DNA of 64,000 nucleotides, taken from assembly GCF_009707865.1 (NCBI RefSeq), contig NZ_WMBA01000005.1:124001-188000 (forward strand), in the 5' to 3' direction. Of the stretch, positions 28,836 through 37,451 are shown piece by piece. Numbering within the stretch: position 1 is the first letter of the stretch; each line of letters opens with the position of its first letter. The position numbers and the translations under genes are program-made. Source of the DNA: Amycolatopsis pithecellobii. GTDB taxonomy: Bacteria; Actinomycetota; Actinomycetes; Mycobacteriales; Pseudonocardiaceae. The notes beneath the pieces are model-generated. The model did no database searches, was not told where the DNA came from, and worked only from the letters and a program-made list of their open reading frames with translations.

Positions 28836-30013
28836 CCACCGCGGAAGATCTGCGTACGCGCGTTCAAGAGTTCCTCGCTCAGCACGACCCGAAGACCACC
28901 GAGCGGCTGGAGTTCCTCGGCGCTCGCTTCGACGCGGGCCTGGCGTGGGTGCACTACCCCGCCGGGCTGGGCGGGCTCGACGCGCCACGGGAACTACAGT
29001 CTGTTGTGGACGCCGAGTTCGCGGCGGCGGGCGCACCGGACAACAACCCGCGCCGGATCATGATCGGGCTGGGTATGGCGGCGCCGACCATCCTGCGATT
29101 CGGTACCGAGGAACAGAAGAAGCGCTACCTCCGTCCACTGTGGACCGGTGAAGAGGTGTGGTGCCAGCTGTTCTCCGAACCGGGCGCGGGCTCCGACCTC
29201 GCCGCGCTCGGTACCCGCGCGGTCCGCGACGGGGAAGGCTGGGTGATCACCGGGCAGAAGGTCTGGACCTCTGTCGCGCATCTGGCGAAGTTCGCGATCC
29301 TGGTCACCCGCACCGATCCGGATGTGCCCAAGCACCAGGGCATGACCTACTTCATCTGCGACATGACGGCGCCCGGCGTCGAGGTACGCCCGCTGCGGCA
29401 GCTGACCGGCGAAGCCGAGTTCAACGAGGTGTTCCTCTCCGGCGTCCGGCTGCCGGACACCAACCGGCTCGGCGCGGTCGGCGAAGGCTGGAAGGTCGCA
29501 CAGACGACGCTGATGAACGAGCGCTTCGCGATCGGCGGCAACGCGATGCCCCGCGAGGGCGGGCTGATCGGGATCGTCGCGAACACCTGGCGCGAACATC
29601 CCGAACAGCGCACGCCGGACCTGCACGAGCGGCTGCTGCGGCTGTGGGTCGGCGCGGAAACCGCACGGCTGGCCGCTGACCGGTTGCGCCAGCAGCTCGC
29701 GATCGGCGCGCCGGGGCCGGAGGGTTCGGCGATGAAGCTGGCTTTTGCCAAGCTGCAACAGGAACTGACCGGCCTGGAGGTCGAACTGGCCGGCGAGGAC
29801 GGGCTGCGCTATGGCGAATGGGCGATGCGGCGTCCCGAGAGCGTCGACATGATCGGCCGCGACCCCGGATTCCGGTACCTGCGGGCGAAGGGCAACTCGA
29901 TCGAAGGCGGCACCTCCGAGGTACTGCGGAACATCATCGCCGAGCGGGTACTCGGCCTGCCTTCGGAACCCCGCGTCGACAAGGACATCGCCTGGAAGGA
30001 CCTGCCGCGATGA
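28832..30013 (+). CDS. Acyl-CoA dehydrogenase, catalytic subunit of a pair
   Basis: 393 residues. The motifs LFSEPGAGSDLAAL, WVITGQKVWTSVAHLA and the C-terminal IEGGTSEVLRNIIAERVLGLP contain the expected catalytic Glu. In actinobacteria such an ACAD followed by a shorter partner without that Glu usually forms an alpha2-beta2 enzyme, as with FadE28-FadE29. Start overlaps the previous stop by 4 nt (ATGA), as does its own stop with the next start. Confidence 0.86.
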   Translation: MTTAEDLRTRVQEFLAQHDPKTTERLEFLGARFDAGLAWVHYPAGLGGLDAPRELQSVVDAEFAAAGAPDNNPRRIMIGLGMAAPTILRFGTEEQKKRYLRPLWTGEEVWCQLFSEPGAGSDLAALGTRAVRDGEGWVITGQKVWTSVAHLAKFAILVTRTDPDVPKHQGMTYFICDMTAPGVEVRPLRQLTGEAEFNEVFLSGVRLPDTNRLGAVGEGWKVAQTTLMNERFAIGGNAMPREGGLIGIVANTWREHPEQRTPDLHERLLRLWVGAETARLAADRLRQQLAIGAPGPEGSAMKLAFAKLQQELTGLEVELAGEDGLRYGEWAMRRPESVDMIGRDPGFRYLRAKGNSIEGGTSEVLRNIIAERVLGLPSEPRVDKDIAWKDLPR

Positions 30014-31104
30014 GTGACCTGCTGTACTCGGATATCGAGGAGGACCTGCGGGCCAGTGTCCGCAACCTGCTCGAAGCGCGCGCGGACGCCGCTTCGGTGC
30101 TGGCGCGGACCGAAACCGCCGAGCCGTACGACCTCAAGCTGTGGCAGACGCTCGCGGACCTGGGACTGGTCGGCCTGCTGGTACCGGAGGAGCTGGGCGG
30201 GCAGGACGCGTCCGCCCGTGAAGTCGCCGTGGTGCTCGAGGAACTGGGCCGGGCCGTGGCGCCGGTGCCGTTCCTCGGCAGCGCCGTACTGGCCACGTCG
30301 GCGTTATTGGCGTGTGGCACCGAAAATTCCGGTCAACTGGTTCGCCGGCTCGCGATGGGTGAGGCGACCGGGGCGCTGGCGATCACACTCACCCGGTGGC
30401 CCGGCGCGGATTTCCCGGCCACGGTCAGGGCGGACGGCGATGTCCTCAGTGGACAGATCAGCCTGGTGGCCGACGCACCGGTGGCGGACGTGCTGATCGT
30501 GCCCGCGGTGACCGCCGCCGGGCCCGCGCTGTATGCCGTCGACGGCGCCACGGTCACCGAGGCGAGCGCGCTCGACCTGACCCGCCGTCTCGCCGACGTG
30601 ACGCTCGACGGGGTTCCCGGGCGACTGCTTGCCGGGCCGGACCGGGCCGCGGCGGCGCTGGAGCGGGCGGTGCTCACCGGCGCCGGGTTGCTCGCCTCGG
30701 AACAACTCGGGGTGGCGCAATGGTGTCTCGATGAGACAGTCGCCTATGTCAAGCAGCGCTACCAGTTCGGCCGTCCCGTCGGTTCCTTCCAGGGACTCAA
30801 GCACCGGCTCGCCGATCTGTACCTGGAGATCGCGATGGCGCGCGCGGCGGCCCGCAACGCCGCGGACGCGCTGGCCACCGGCAGCGACGACGTGGGGATC
30901 GCGGTGGCGGTGGCGCAGTCGTCGTGCGCGTCCGTCGCGGTGCACGCGGCGGAGGAGGCGATCCAGCTGCACGGCGGGATCGGCATGACCTGGGAACACC
31001 CGGCGCACCTGTATCTCAAGCGCGCCAAGGCCGACGAGCTCGCGCTCGGCACCCCGGGCCGGCACCGCGCCGCGCTGGCGACCCTGGTGAACCTGCCCGC
31101 CTGA
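30010..31104 (+). CDS. Acyl-CoA dehydrogenase, partner subunit
   Basis: 364 residues, ACAD fold but with a C-terminus of LHGGIGMTWEHPAHLYLKRA and no EGGT/YEGT catalytic Glu. FAD-site residues are reduced too. This is the pattern of the partner chain in heteromeric actinobacterial ACADs, so it probably pairs with the product of 28832. ATG 30010 gives the 4-nt overlap; the longer frame upstream is a read-through of that gene. Confidence 0.82.
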   Translation: MSDLLYSDIEEDLRASVRNLLEARADAASVLARTETAEPYDLKLWQTLADLGLVGLLVPEELGGQDASAREVAVVLEELGRAVAPVPFLGSAVLATSALLACGTENSGQLVRRLAMGEATGALAITLTRWPGADFPATVRADGDVLSGQISLVADAPVADVLIVPAVTAAGPALYAVDGATVTEASALDLTRRLADVTLDGVPGRLLAGPDRAAAALERAVLTGAGLLASEQLGVAQWCLDETVAYVKQRYQFGRPVGSFQGLKHRLADLYLEIAMARAAARNAADALATGSDDVGIAVAVAQSSCASVAVHAAEEAIQLHGGIGMTWEHPAHLYLKRAKADELALGTPGRHRAALATLVNLPA

Positions 31105-31108
31105 ACGG

Positions 31109-31681
31109 TCAGGGACGCAGGGAGGTCAGCAGGAGATCGGCGTAGTGCTCCCCCACTTCACGGGCGGACAGCCGGCCGCCGGTGCGGTACCACGCGCCGA
31201 GGTGGTGCACCGCGCCGAAGAAGAAGTCGACCACGATGTCGGCCGGTGTGCCGGCGAACACCCCGTCGCGCTGCCCTTCCTCGATGAGGGAGCGGAACTT
31301 TTCGTGGTAGTGACGCCGCTCGGCCCGGACGGACCTGCTCCGTTCCGGGCCGAGCTGGTGCATCGACTGCGAGAAGATCGTGGTGTCGTCGAGGTTCTCG
31401 ATGGTGCTGACCACGACGTCGGCCGCGGCGCGGCGCAACCGGTCTGACACCGGCGCATCGGTGCCCGCGACGGTCTCCAGTTGCTCGGTCTGCAGGCGCA
31501 GCACCCGGCCGTAGATCTCGGACAGCAGATCGTCCTTCGAACCGAAGTAGTGGTACATCGCGCCCTTGGTGACCCCGGCCGCGGCCACGATTTCCTGCAC
31601 CGACGTCCGGTCGAATCCCTTCTGTGCGAACAACTTCGTGGCTGCCGACAGCAGGCGGTTCGGTACCGAGTCATCGACCAT
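31109..31681 (-). CDS. TetR family regulator
   Basis: 190 residues: AATKLFAQKGFDRTSVQEIVAAAGVTKGAMYHYFGSKDDLL is the HTH region (about 13-53), with a ligand domain that ends FFFGAVHHLGAWYRTGGRLS. This subgroup often controls acyl-CoA genes. It converges on the ACAD operon with 4 nt between stops, and its promoter faces the SRPBCC/ArsR genes. A target at 26563-26580 is possible. Confidence 0.83.
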   Translation of the reverse strand: MVDDSVPNRLLSAATKLFAQKGFDRTSVQEIVAAAGVTKGAMYHYFGSKDDLLSEIYGRVLRLQTEQLETVAGTDAPVSDRLRRAAADVVVSTIENLDDTTIFSQSMHQLGPERSRSVRAERRHYHEKFRSLIEEGQRDGVFAGTPADIVVDFFFGAVHHLGAWYRTGGRLSAREVGEHYADLLLTSLRP

Positions 31682-31711
31682 GAGCCGAGATTACCTGCCG
31701 GCCCCCTTGAC

Positions 31712-31752
31712 GCAACCAACAGGTTGCCATAATGTGGCAACCATTCAGTTGC
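31712..31752. promoter_or_regulatory. Operator array of GCAAC/GTTGC half sites
   Basis: Four half sites alternate: GCAACC (31712), GGTTGCC (31722), TGGCAACC (31735) and GTTGC (31748). They make three overlapping inverted pairs; the central one has perfect 8-bp arms (31722-31729 and 31735-31742) and 5 nt between. It spans the promoter of the SRPBCC-ArsR operon and reaches toward the divergent TetR gene. The ArsR-type product is the likely ligand. Confidence 0.7.
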
Positions 31753-31771
31753 TACATATTCGGAGGCAGAC

Positions 31772-32203
31772 ATGGCTTTTCCCGACCGCATCGAACGGAC
31801 CGTCGAGCTCGCACACCCGCCGGGCAAGGTGTGGGCGGCGCTCACCACGGCGGAGGGGCTGGGCACGTGGTTCGGCAACCAGGCCAAGATCGACCTGCGC
31901 CCCGGCGGGGCCGCGGAGATGACGTGGGACCACGGGGCACGGGCGGAAATGCGCGTCGAACGGGTGGAGGAACCGAAGGTTTTCGGCTACACGTGGCACA
32001 TTTACGGCCTGCCCGACGACGACCCCCGCCGCACCTATGTGGAGTTCACGCTCGAACCGGCCGGCACCGGCACCCGGCTGACCGTGGTGGAGTCGGGCTT
32101 CGCGCAGCTGCCCGAGGACGAGCACCGTGCGGCGTTCGACGGCAACACCAAGGGCTGGGCGAGCGAACTGGGCGAACTGGCCGACTACCTCGATGCCGCC
32201 TGA
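31772..32203 (+). CDS. SRPBCC/AHSA1-like protein
   Basis: 143 residues with the START-like fold of AHSA1 proteins: RIERTVELAHPPGKVWAALTT at the start, FGNQAKIDLRPGGAAEMTW and a C-terminal GWASELGELADYLDA helix. Such proteins are very often encoded with an ArsR repressor, as here (11-nt overlap with the next gene). GGAGGCAG precedes the ATG. The hydrophobic ligand is unknown. Confidence 0.85.
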   Translation: MAFPDRIERTVELAHPPGKVWAALTTAEGLGTWFGNQAKIDLRPGGAAEMTWDHGARAEMRVERVEEPKVFGYTWHIYGLPDDDPRRTYVEFTLEPAGTGTRLTVVESGFAQLPEDEHRAAFDGNTKGWASELGELADYLDAA

Positions 32204-32540
32204 CATCGAGGCGGTCGCGGAGCAGGTCTTCACCGCACTGGCCGACCCGAGCCGGCGTGGCATCCTGGCCGCGCTGGCTTCGGGTGGTCCGGCCACGGCC
32301 ACAGACCTCGCCGGGCGCCTGCCGATCACCCGGCAGGCGATCGCCAAACACCTGACGCTGCTCGCCGACGCCGGCCTGGTCACCGCCGAACCGGGCGAGC
32401 GCCGCCGCGTGCGGTACCGGTTGCGCTCGGCGCCGATGCAAGTGGCGCAACAGTTCCTGGCCGCACTGGCCCGCGACTGGGACGGTCCGCTGGAGGCGCT
32501 GACAAAGCACCTGGAGACCAATGAGGACCACGGGGGGTGA
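32193..32540 (+). CDS. ArsR family repressor
   Basis: 115 residues: a winged helix with LADPSRRGILAALASGG, AGRLPITRQAIAKHLTLLADAGLV (recognition helix) and GERRRVRYRL wing. No cysteine metal site is seen, as usual for the subgroup paired with SRPBCC proteins. It starts inside the end of the SRPBCC gene. The half-site array at 31712-31752 is the likely operator. Confidence 0.86.
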   Translation: MPPDIEAVAEQVFTALADPSRRGILAALASGGPATATDLAGRLPITRQAIAKHLTLLADAGLVTAEPGERRRVRYRLRSAPMQVAQQFLAALARDWDGPLEALTKHLETNEDHGG

Positions 32541-32542
32541 AC

Positions 32543-32668
32543 ATGGGTGAGGGGACGTGGGGCGGGCGCGGCACCGACATGGTGGCGACCGAGCACGCCG
32601 ATGCGACGATCACCGATTTCGACCTCAGCGTCCCCGGCCACCCGCCGTGGTGGCGGAACCCGACATGA
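32543..32668 (+). CDS. Small ORF, 41 residues, unknown
   Basis: Begins 2 nt after the ArsR stop and ends in an ATGA overlap with the next ORF. The product is MGEGTWGGRGTDMVATEHAD and so on, ending in VPGHPPWWRNPT. I recognise no family. The tight coupling on both sides is the main support; the Trp-rich tail and lack of hydrophobic segments suggest a soluble small protein. Confidence 0.4.
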   Translation: MGEGTWGGRGTDMVATEHADATITDFDLSVPGHPPWWRNPT

Positions 32669-32829
32669 CCCTGTTCAAGATCCTCGTCCTGCGCGAACAG
32701 CCCGACGGGGCGACGGGAGCCGACGCGGAAAGCATGGCCCGGCAGGACCCGGCCGCCGGCTTCTGGGAAAACCGGCGCGCCGAAATCGAGCGGATCGCCA
32801 GGGCAGCCGACAAGGGTGAGGGGGCCTAG
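32665..32829 (+). CDS. Small ORF, 54 residues, unknown
   Basis: ATG overlaps the previous stop (ATGA). The product starts MTLFKILVLREQPDGATGAD and ends in a charged helix (RRAEIERIARAADKG). GGTGGCGG sits about 8 nt upstream. No family recognised, but codon use is typical of the genome and the ORF runs exactly into a strong terminator at 32818-32846. Confidence 0.5.
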   Translation: MTLFKILVLREQPDGATGADAESMARQDPAAGFWENRRAEIERIARAADKGEGA

Positions 32830-32846
32830 CGTCACCAGGCCCCCTC
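32818..32846. terminator. Strong bidirectional terminator hairpin
   Basis: GAGGGGGCCT and AGGCCCCCTC form a perfect 10-bp stem with a 9-nt loop between convergent genes ending at 32829 and 32858. It includes the stop codon of the 54-residue ORF. Confidence 0.75.
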
Positions 32847-32857
32847 ACGCGGCATCG

Positions 32858-33490
32858 TCAGCGGCGCAGCGGCACCACCGGTAGCACGGTCTTCTTGAAG
32901 GTGCTGTTCAACACCACCGCGAACGACGTGTACCAGGCGACCACCGCGGTGACCAGGCCCAGCCAGCCGCCGAGTTTGGCCATGGAATTCGCGCCCGAGT
33001 ATTCCCCGATGGTGAGGAACAGGAACGTCAGGAACAACAGGACGAAAACGCCCACGAGCGCCGCATTGGTGCGCAGGGACGCGATTGCCATGTAGCCGGT
33101 GAAAATGGTGAACACCAGCAGGAACAATCCGGTCGCGTTGGCCGCGTCGGCCGGGGGAATCCGGTCGGCGAACTGCCATACGTAGAACGCGAACGACAGC
33201 CAGAACGCACCATAGGTGCCGAAAGCGGTGGCACCGAAGGTGTTGTTCTTGCGGAACTCCCACATGGCGGCGAGCAGCTGCGCGAGCCCGCCGTAGAAGA
33301 GCGCGAGCGGCAGCACGACGGGTTCGATCGCTTTGGCCACCAATCCGGCGTTCACCGCGCTCAGTGCGAAGGTGGTGGCCGCGAACCCGGCGAGCCCGAG
33401 CGGTCCTGGGTCGGCGATGTGCTGAGTGGGATCGACCGGTCCGGCCGCCGACGGCGCGGTGGCTTTACGGTCGGCCTCTGCCGTGGTCAT
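32858..33490 (-). CDS. Acetate transporter, GPR1/FUN34/SatP family
   Basis: 210 residues with six membrane helices. The family signature NPxPLGL appears as DPGPLGLAGFA (about 28-38), followed by TFALSAVNAGL; AMWEFRKNNTFGATAFGTYGAFW is another family stretch. It moves acetate or succinate with protons. ATG 33490 has AGGAG ten nt upstream; TTG 33499 is less likely because it abuts that site. It is 16 nt behind acs, so uptake and activation of acetate are cotranscribed. Confidence 0.85.
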   Translation of the reverse strand: MTTAEADRKATAPSAAGPVDPTQHIADPGPLGLAGFAATTFALSAVNAGLVAKAIEPVVLPLALFYGGLAQLLAAMWEFRKNNTFGATAFGTYGAFWLSFAFYVWQFADRIPPADAANATGLFLLVFTIFTGYMAIASLRTNAALVGVFVLLFLTFLFLTIGEYSGANSMAKLGGWLGLVTAVVAWYTSFAVVLNSTFKKTVLPVVPLRR

Positions 33491-33506
33491 GGCGAGCAAC
33501 TCCTTG

Positions 33507-35474
33507 TCATTCTTCGGATTTCCGGCTTTGCAGGCCCTGGGTGATGAGGTCCATGACGCTGGAGTCGGCGAGGGTGGTGACGTCGCCGATCTGACGTTTT
33601 TCGGCGATGTCGCGCAGGAGCCGGCGCATGATCTTGCCGCTGCGGGTCTTGGGAAGTTCGGGGACGATCATGATCTGGCGGGGTTTGGCGATGGGCCCGA
33701 TTTCCTTCACCACGTGGTTGCGCAGGTCCTGCACGGCTTGTTCCCCACCGTCCGCGGCGTTGCCACGGAGGATGACGAACGCGACGATGCCCTGGCCGGT
33801 CGTGGGATCGGTCGCACCGACGACCGCGGCCTCGGCCACGGTGGCGTGCGACACGAGCGCCGACTCGACCTCGGTCGTGGAGATGCGGTGCCCGGACACG
33901 TTCATCACGTCATCGACCCGGCCCAGCAGCCAGATGTCGCCGTCGCCGTCGTACTTGGCGCCGTCACCGGCGAAGTAGTAGCCCTGATCGGCGAAGCGTG
34001 CCCAGTAGGTTTCGCGGTAACGCTGCTCGTCGCCCCAGATCCCGCGCAGCATCCCGGGCCAGGGCTTGTCCAGCACGAGGTAACCACCGCCGCCGCGCGG
34101 GACTTCTTTCCCGGTGTCATCGACGATGATGGCTGAGATCCCGGGCAGCGGTTTCTGCGCCGACCCGGGTTTCGTTGCGGTGACGCCAGGCAACGGGGAG
34201 ATCATGATGGCGCCGGTTTCCGTTTGCCACCAGGTGTCCACCACCGGGATCTCACCGCGGCCGATGTGTTCGCGGTACCAGATCCAGGCTTCGGGGTTGA
34301 TCGGCTCGCCCACCGATCCGAGGACCCGCAGCGACGACAGGTCATAGCGGGCGGGAATGTCGTCGCCCCACTTCATGAACGTGCGGATCAACGTCGGGGC
34401 GGTGTAGTAGATGGAGACCTTGTACTTCTGGATGATCTCCCAGTGCCGCCCCTCGTGCGGGGTGTTCGGCGTGCCCTCATAAACGACCTGCGTGACCCGG
34501 TTCGCCAACGGCCCGTACACGATGTACGAGTGCCCGGTCACCCAGCCGATATCCGCGGTGCACCAGTACACGTCCACCCCGGGTTTGTGGTCGAACACCA
34601 CCTGATGCGTATAGGCGACCTGCACCAGATATCCGCCCGAGGTGTGCAGAATCCCCTTCGGTTTCCCCGTCGTGCCCGAGGTGTAGAGGATGAACAGCGG
34701 GTGCTCGGCGTCGAAGGCTTCCGGTGTGTGCTCGGCAGACTGCTCGTCGACGAGGTCGTGCCACCACACGTCCCGGCCCTCGGTCATCGGGGTCTCCGGG
34801 TCGCCGGTACGGCGCACCACGATCACCTTTTCCACCGATTCGGCGCCCGCCAGCGCCTCATCCACGTTGGCTTTTGTCGGAGTCGCTTTCCCGCGCCGGT
34901 ACTGCCCGTCGGAGGTGATCACGACTTTCGCCGCCGCGTCATCCACCCGCTGCCGTAACGCCGTCGGGGAAAAACCTCCGAAAACCACCGAATGCGGGGC
35001 GCCGATGCGGGCACAGGCGAGCATCGCGACGATCGCTTCGGGGACCATCTGCAACTGGATCGCGACCCGATCCCCCGCCGACACCCCCAGCGAGATCAAC
35101 GCGTTCGCCGCTCGGCACACCTCGTCTTTCAACTGCGCGTAGGTGAGGTCGCGGGTGTCGCCGGGCTCCCCGATCCAGTGGATGGCGACCTGGTCCCCGT
35201 GCCCGGACTCGACATGCCGGTCCACACAGTTGTAGGCCACATTCAGCTTCCCGCCCACGAACCACTTCGCGACCGGGGCACCCGACCAATCCAGCACCTG
35301 GGACCACTTCGTGTCCCAATGCAACCGCTCCGCCTGCTCCGCCCAGAACGCCTCGCGATCGGCGTGGGCGCGCTCATAGGCATCGCCCTTTTCGTTGGCG
35401 TTGGCGGCAAAGTCCTCCGATGGGGGAAAAGTCCTGTTTTCGGTCAACAGGTTCGACAACGCCTCGTTGCTCAT
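33507..35474 (-). CDS. acs: Acetyl-CoA synthetase
   Basis: 655 residues, full family length. The AMP-binding P-loop YTSGTTGKPKG is at 264-274, the substrate pocket has TWWQTETGAIMISPLPG, YFAGDGAKYDGDGDIW is the hinge region, and the lysine of PKTRSGK (Lys614) is the residue usually controlled by reversible acetylation. It converts acetate, ATP and CoA to acetyl-CoA. The leader carries a hairpin (35488-35506), and a LytS/LytTR pair is divergent, so regulation by that pair is plausible. Confidence 0.93.
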   Translation of the reverse strand: MSNEALSNLLTENRTFPPSEDFAANANEKGDAYERAHADREAFWAEQAERLHWDTKWSQVLDWSGAPVAKWFVGGKLNVAYNCVDRHVESGHGDQVAIHWIGEPGDTRDLTYAQLKDEVCRAANALISLGVSAGDRVAIQLQMVPEAIVAMLACARIGAPHSVVFGGFSPTALRQRVDDAAAKVVITSDGQYRRGKATPTKANVDEALAGAESVEKVIVVRRTGDPETPMTEGRDVWWHDLVDEQSAEHTPEAFDAEHPLFILYTSGTTGKPKGILHTSGGYLVQVAYTHQVVFDHKPGVDVYWCTADIGWVTGHSYIVYGPLANRVTQVVYEGTPNTPHEGRHWEIIQKYKVSIYYTAPTLIRTFMKWGDDIPARYDLSSLRVLGSVGEPINPEAWIWYREHIGRGEIPVVDTWWQTETGAIMISPLPGVTATKPGSAQKPLPGISAIIVDDTGKEVPRGGGGYLVLDKPWPGMLRGIWGDEQRYRETYWARFADQGYYFAGDGAKYDGDGDIWLLGRVDDVMNVSGHRISTTEVESALVSHATVAEAAVVGATDPTTGQGIVAFVILRGNAADGGEQAVQDLRNHVVKEIGPIAKPRQIMIVPELPKTRSGKIMRRLLRDIAEKRQIGDVTTLADSSVMDLITQGLQSRKSEE

Positions 35475-35487
35475 CCGGACTCTCCAA

Positions 35488-35506
35488 TCGTCGCGGGTCG
35501 CGACGA
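35488..35506 (-). promoter_or_regulatory. Inverted repeat in the acs leader
   Basis: TCGTCGCG and CGCGACGA are perfect arms around GGT, 14-32 nt upstream of the acs ATG and directly before its GGAGAG ribosome site. It may be an operator or an RNA hairpin that limits translation. Confidence 0.5.
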
Positions 35507-35586
35507 TATTCGTCCCTCGCGCCGATGGTCAGGTGTCCACGACGGACGGTCCCCTTTCCGGGATGAGCGGCGGACGAGCGTCGGCC

Positions 35587-35592
35587 TAGAAT
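35587..35592 (+). promoter_or_regulatory. Candidate -10 box TAGAAT of the LytS-like gene
   Basis: TAGAAT lies 35 nt before the kinase ATG. The corresponding -35 (35564-35569, TGAGCG) is weak, so an activator may be needed. Confidence 0.35.
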
Positions 35593-35627
35593 GGATGACT
35601 GACCGTCCGCGGCGATGGGATGGCGTG

Positions 35628-36656
35628 ATGATTCAGACCAGTCGCGACCCTTCGGCCACCCTTGCGGCGGCCCGCAGGATCAGTGGCGAAATCCAGGGCG
35701 GCACCGGCTCCGCCAGGACCCGCCGGGCCTTGCGGCGCATCCGGCGCCTCGTGGACGCCGACGCCGCCGGTCTGGCCGATCTGTCCGGAAACCTCGTCTG
35801 GTCGGGCATCCCGCCGGACCCGGGACAATCCGGCCCGCTCATCGAGGAGGCGCTGCACCATCAATCGCCACAAGGAAAGTCCCCGCTCGTCGCAATACCG
35901 TTACACGTCCGCCACGAGCCAGGCGGTGTCCTCCTGCTGGCCGGCCCGGTGCCCGCGGCCGCGGTCCGCGAGATCGCCGCACTCGTGGAACAAGCGCTGG
36001 AGCGCGGGAAACTCGAAGCGTCGGCCAACGAGGCAGCACGCGCCGAGCTGCGCGCGCTGTCCGCCGAAATCTCCCCGCACTTCGTCTACAACGCACTCAC
36101 CGTGATCGCCTCGCTCGTGAAGTCCGAACCGGACCGGGCGCGGGAGCTGGTGCTCGACTTCGCCGACTACACCCGCCACAGCTTCGCGAAGCACCACGAG
36201 TACACGGTCCTCGCCGACGAGTTCCACGCGATCGAGACATACCTCGCATTGCAGCAGGCGGTACTCGGTGACCGGTTGCATGTTCAGGTTCTCATCGCCC
36301 CGGAGGTACTCGCCGTGGCGATCCCCCAGCTGGTACTGGAACCGCTCGTGGAGAACGCGATCCGGCACGGGATCGAACCCCGCGCGGGCACCGGCACCGT
36401 AAAGATCCGTGGTGAAGCCGAAGGAGACGACTGCGTGATCAGCGTCGAGGACGACGGTGTCGGCATGGACCCGGCGTCGGTGCGTGCGATCCTCGCCGGG
36501 CGCGGGAATGCGCAGAGCGTGGGACTGGCCAATGTGGACAGACGACTCCGTGCTGTGTTCGGCCCGTGGTACGGCCTTGTCGTGGAGACGGCGCCGGGCG
36601 CGGGCACGAAGGCGATCGTGCGGGTACCGCGAGCCCAGCCCGGGGTGCTGCCATGA
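35628..36656 (+). CDS. LytS-type sensor histidine kinase, cytosolic
   Basis: 342 residues without membrane helices. An N-terminal GAF-like region (about 30-130) is followed by a His_kinase domain with LSAEISPHFVYNALTVIASL (His in the PHF motif) and an HATPase with LVLEPLVENAIRHGIEP and VEDDGVGM. LytS-class kinases work with LytTR regulators; one follows in a 4-nt overlap. The signal is unknown; divergence from acs points to acetate or carbon metabolism. Confidence 0.83.
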   Translation: MIQTSRDPSATLAAARRISGEIQGGTGSARTRRALRRIRRLVDADAAGLADLSGNLVWSGIPPDPGQSGPLIEEALHHQSPQGKSPLVAIPLHVRHEPGGVLLLAGPVPAAAVREIAALVEQALERGKLEASANEAARAELRALSAEISPHFVYNALTVIASLVKSEPDRARELVLDFADYTRHSFAKHHEYTVLADEFHAIETYLALQQAVLGDRLHVQVLIAPEVLAVAIPQLVLEPLVENAIRHGIEPRAGTGTVKIRGEAEGDDCVISVEDDGVGMDPASVRAILAGRGNAQSVGLANVDRRLRAVFGPWYGLVVETAPGAGTKAIVRVPRAQPGVLP

Positions 36657-37402
36657 CCGGGCTGCGCGTGCTGGCGGTCGACGATCTGCCGCCCGCGCTC
36701 GACGAACTGAGCCGGATGCTGCGCGAATGCCCGGAGATCGCCGAGGTGACCGCGGTCGGAAACCCGCTCGCCGCGGTGAAATGCATCCAGGCGGGCGGGA
36801 TCGACGTGGCGTTCCTCGACATCGCGATGCCAGGACTCAACGGGCTCGAACTCGCGTCACTGCTGTCCCAGCTGAACACTCCCCCGGTGCTGGTTTTCGT
36901 GACGGCGTATGACGAACACGCGCTGACCGCCTTCGCACTCGGCGCGATCGACTACGTGCTCAAGCCGATCAGGGCGGAACGACTGTGCGCCGCGGTCACG
37001 AAAGCCGACCGCATGGTGCGGGGCCGGCACGCGCCGTCGGCACCGGACACGATGGCCGCGCTCGCCGTCGAGACACACGGGTCCACGCGATATGTCCACC
37101 GCGACGAAGTCCAGTTCGTCGAGGCACACGGCGACCACGTCCGACTGTACACTGTGGACGGTGCTTACGAGGTGCGGATGCCGATGGCACGACTTGAGGA
37201 ATACTGGGAACACCACGGTTTCGTCCGGGTTCATCGGGGTTTCCTGGTCGCGCTGCGGGCGGTGCGGGAGTTGCGCAGCGACTCGGTCGGCGGGCTGCTC
37301 GCGCACACCGGCGCCGGGGACGTGCCGGTGAGTCGCCGGCACTCAAGGGAGCTGAAAGAGCGGTTGCTCGATTCGGCACGGCAGGGCGAACTCGGCCGGT
37401 GA
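36653..37402 (+). CDS. LytTR response regulator
   Basis: 249 residues: receiver domain with Asp56 in VAFLDIAMPGLNG and a C-terminal LytTR DNA-binding domain (about 145-245) with FVEAHGDHVRLYTVDG and HGFVRVHRGFLVAL. The start overlaps the kinase stop (ATGA). Such pairs regulate acs or carbon uptake in several bacteria; target sites here are not proven. Confidence 0.85.
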   Translation: MTGLRVLAVDDLPPALDELSRMLRECPEIAEVTAVGNPLAAVKCIQAGGIDVAFLDIAMPGLNGLELASLLSQLNTPPVLVFVTAYDEHALTAFALGAIDYVLKPIRAERLCAAVTKADRMVRGRHAPSAPDTMAALAVETHGSTRYVHRDEVQFVEAHGDHVRLYTVDGAYEVRMPMARLEEYWEHHGFVRVHRGFLVALRAVRELRSDSVGGLLAHTGAGDVPVSRRHSRELKERLLDSARQGELGR

Positions 37403-37451
37403 ACCGGTGCGCGCAATCATCCTTTGTGGACCGGCAAAGCGGTGAAAAACG

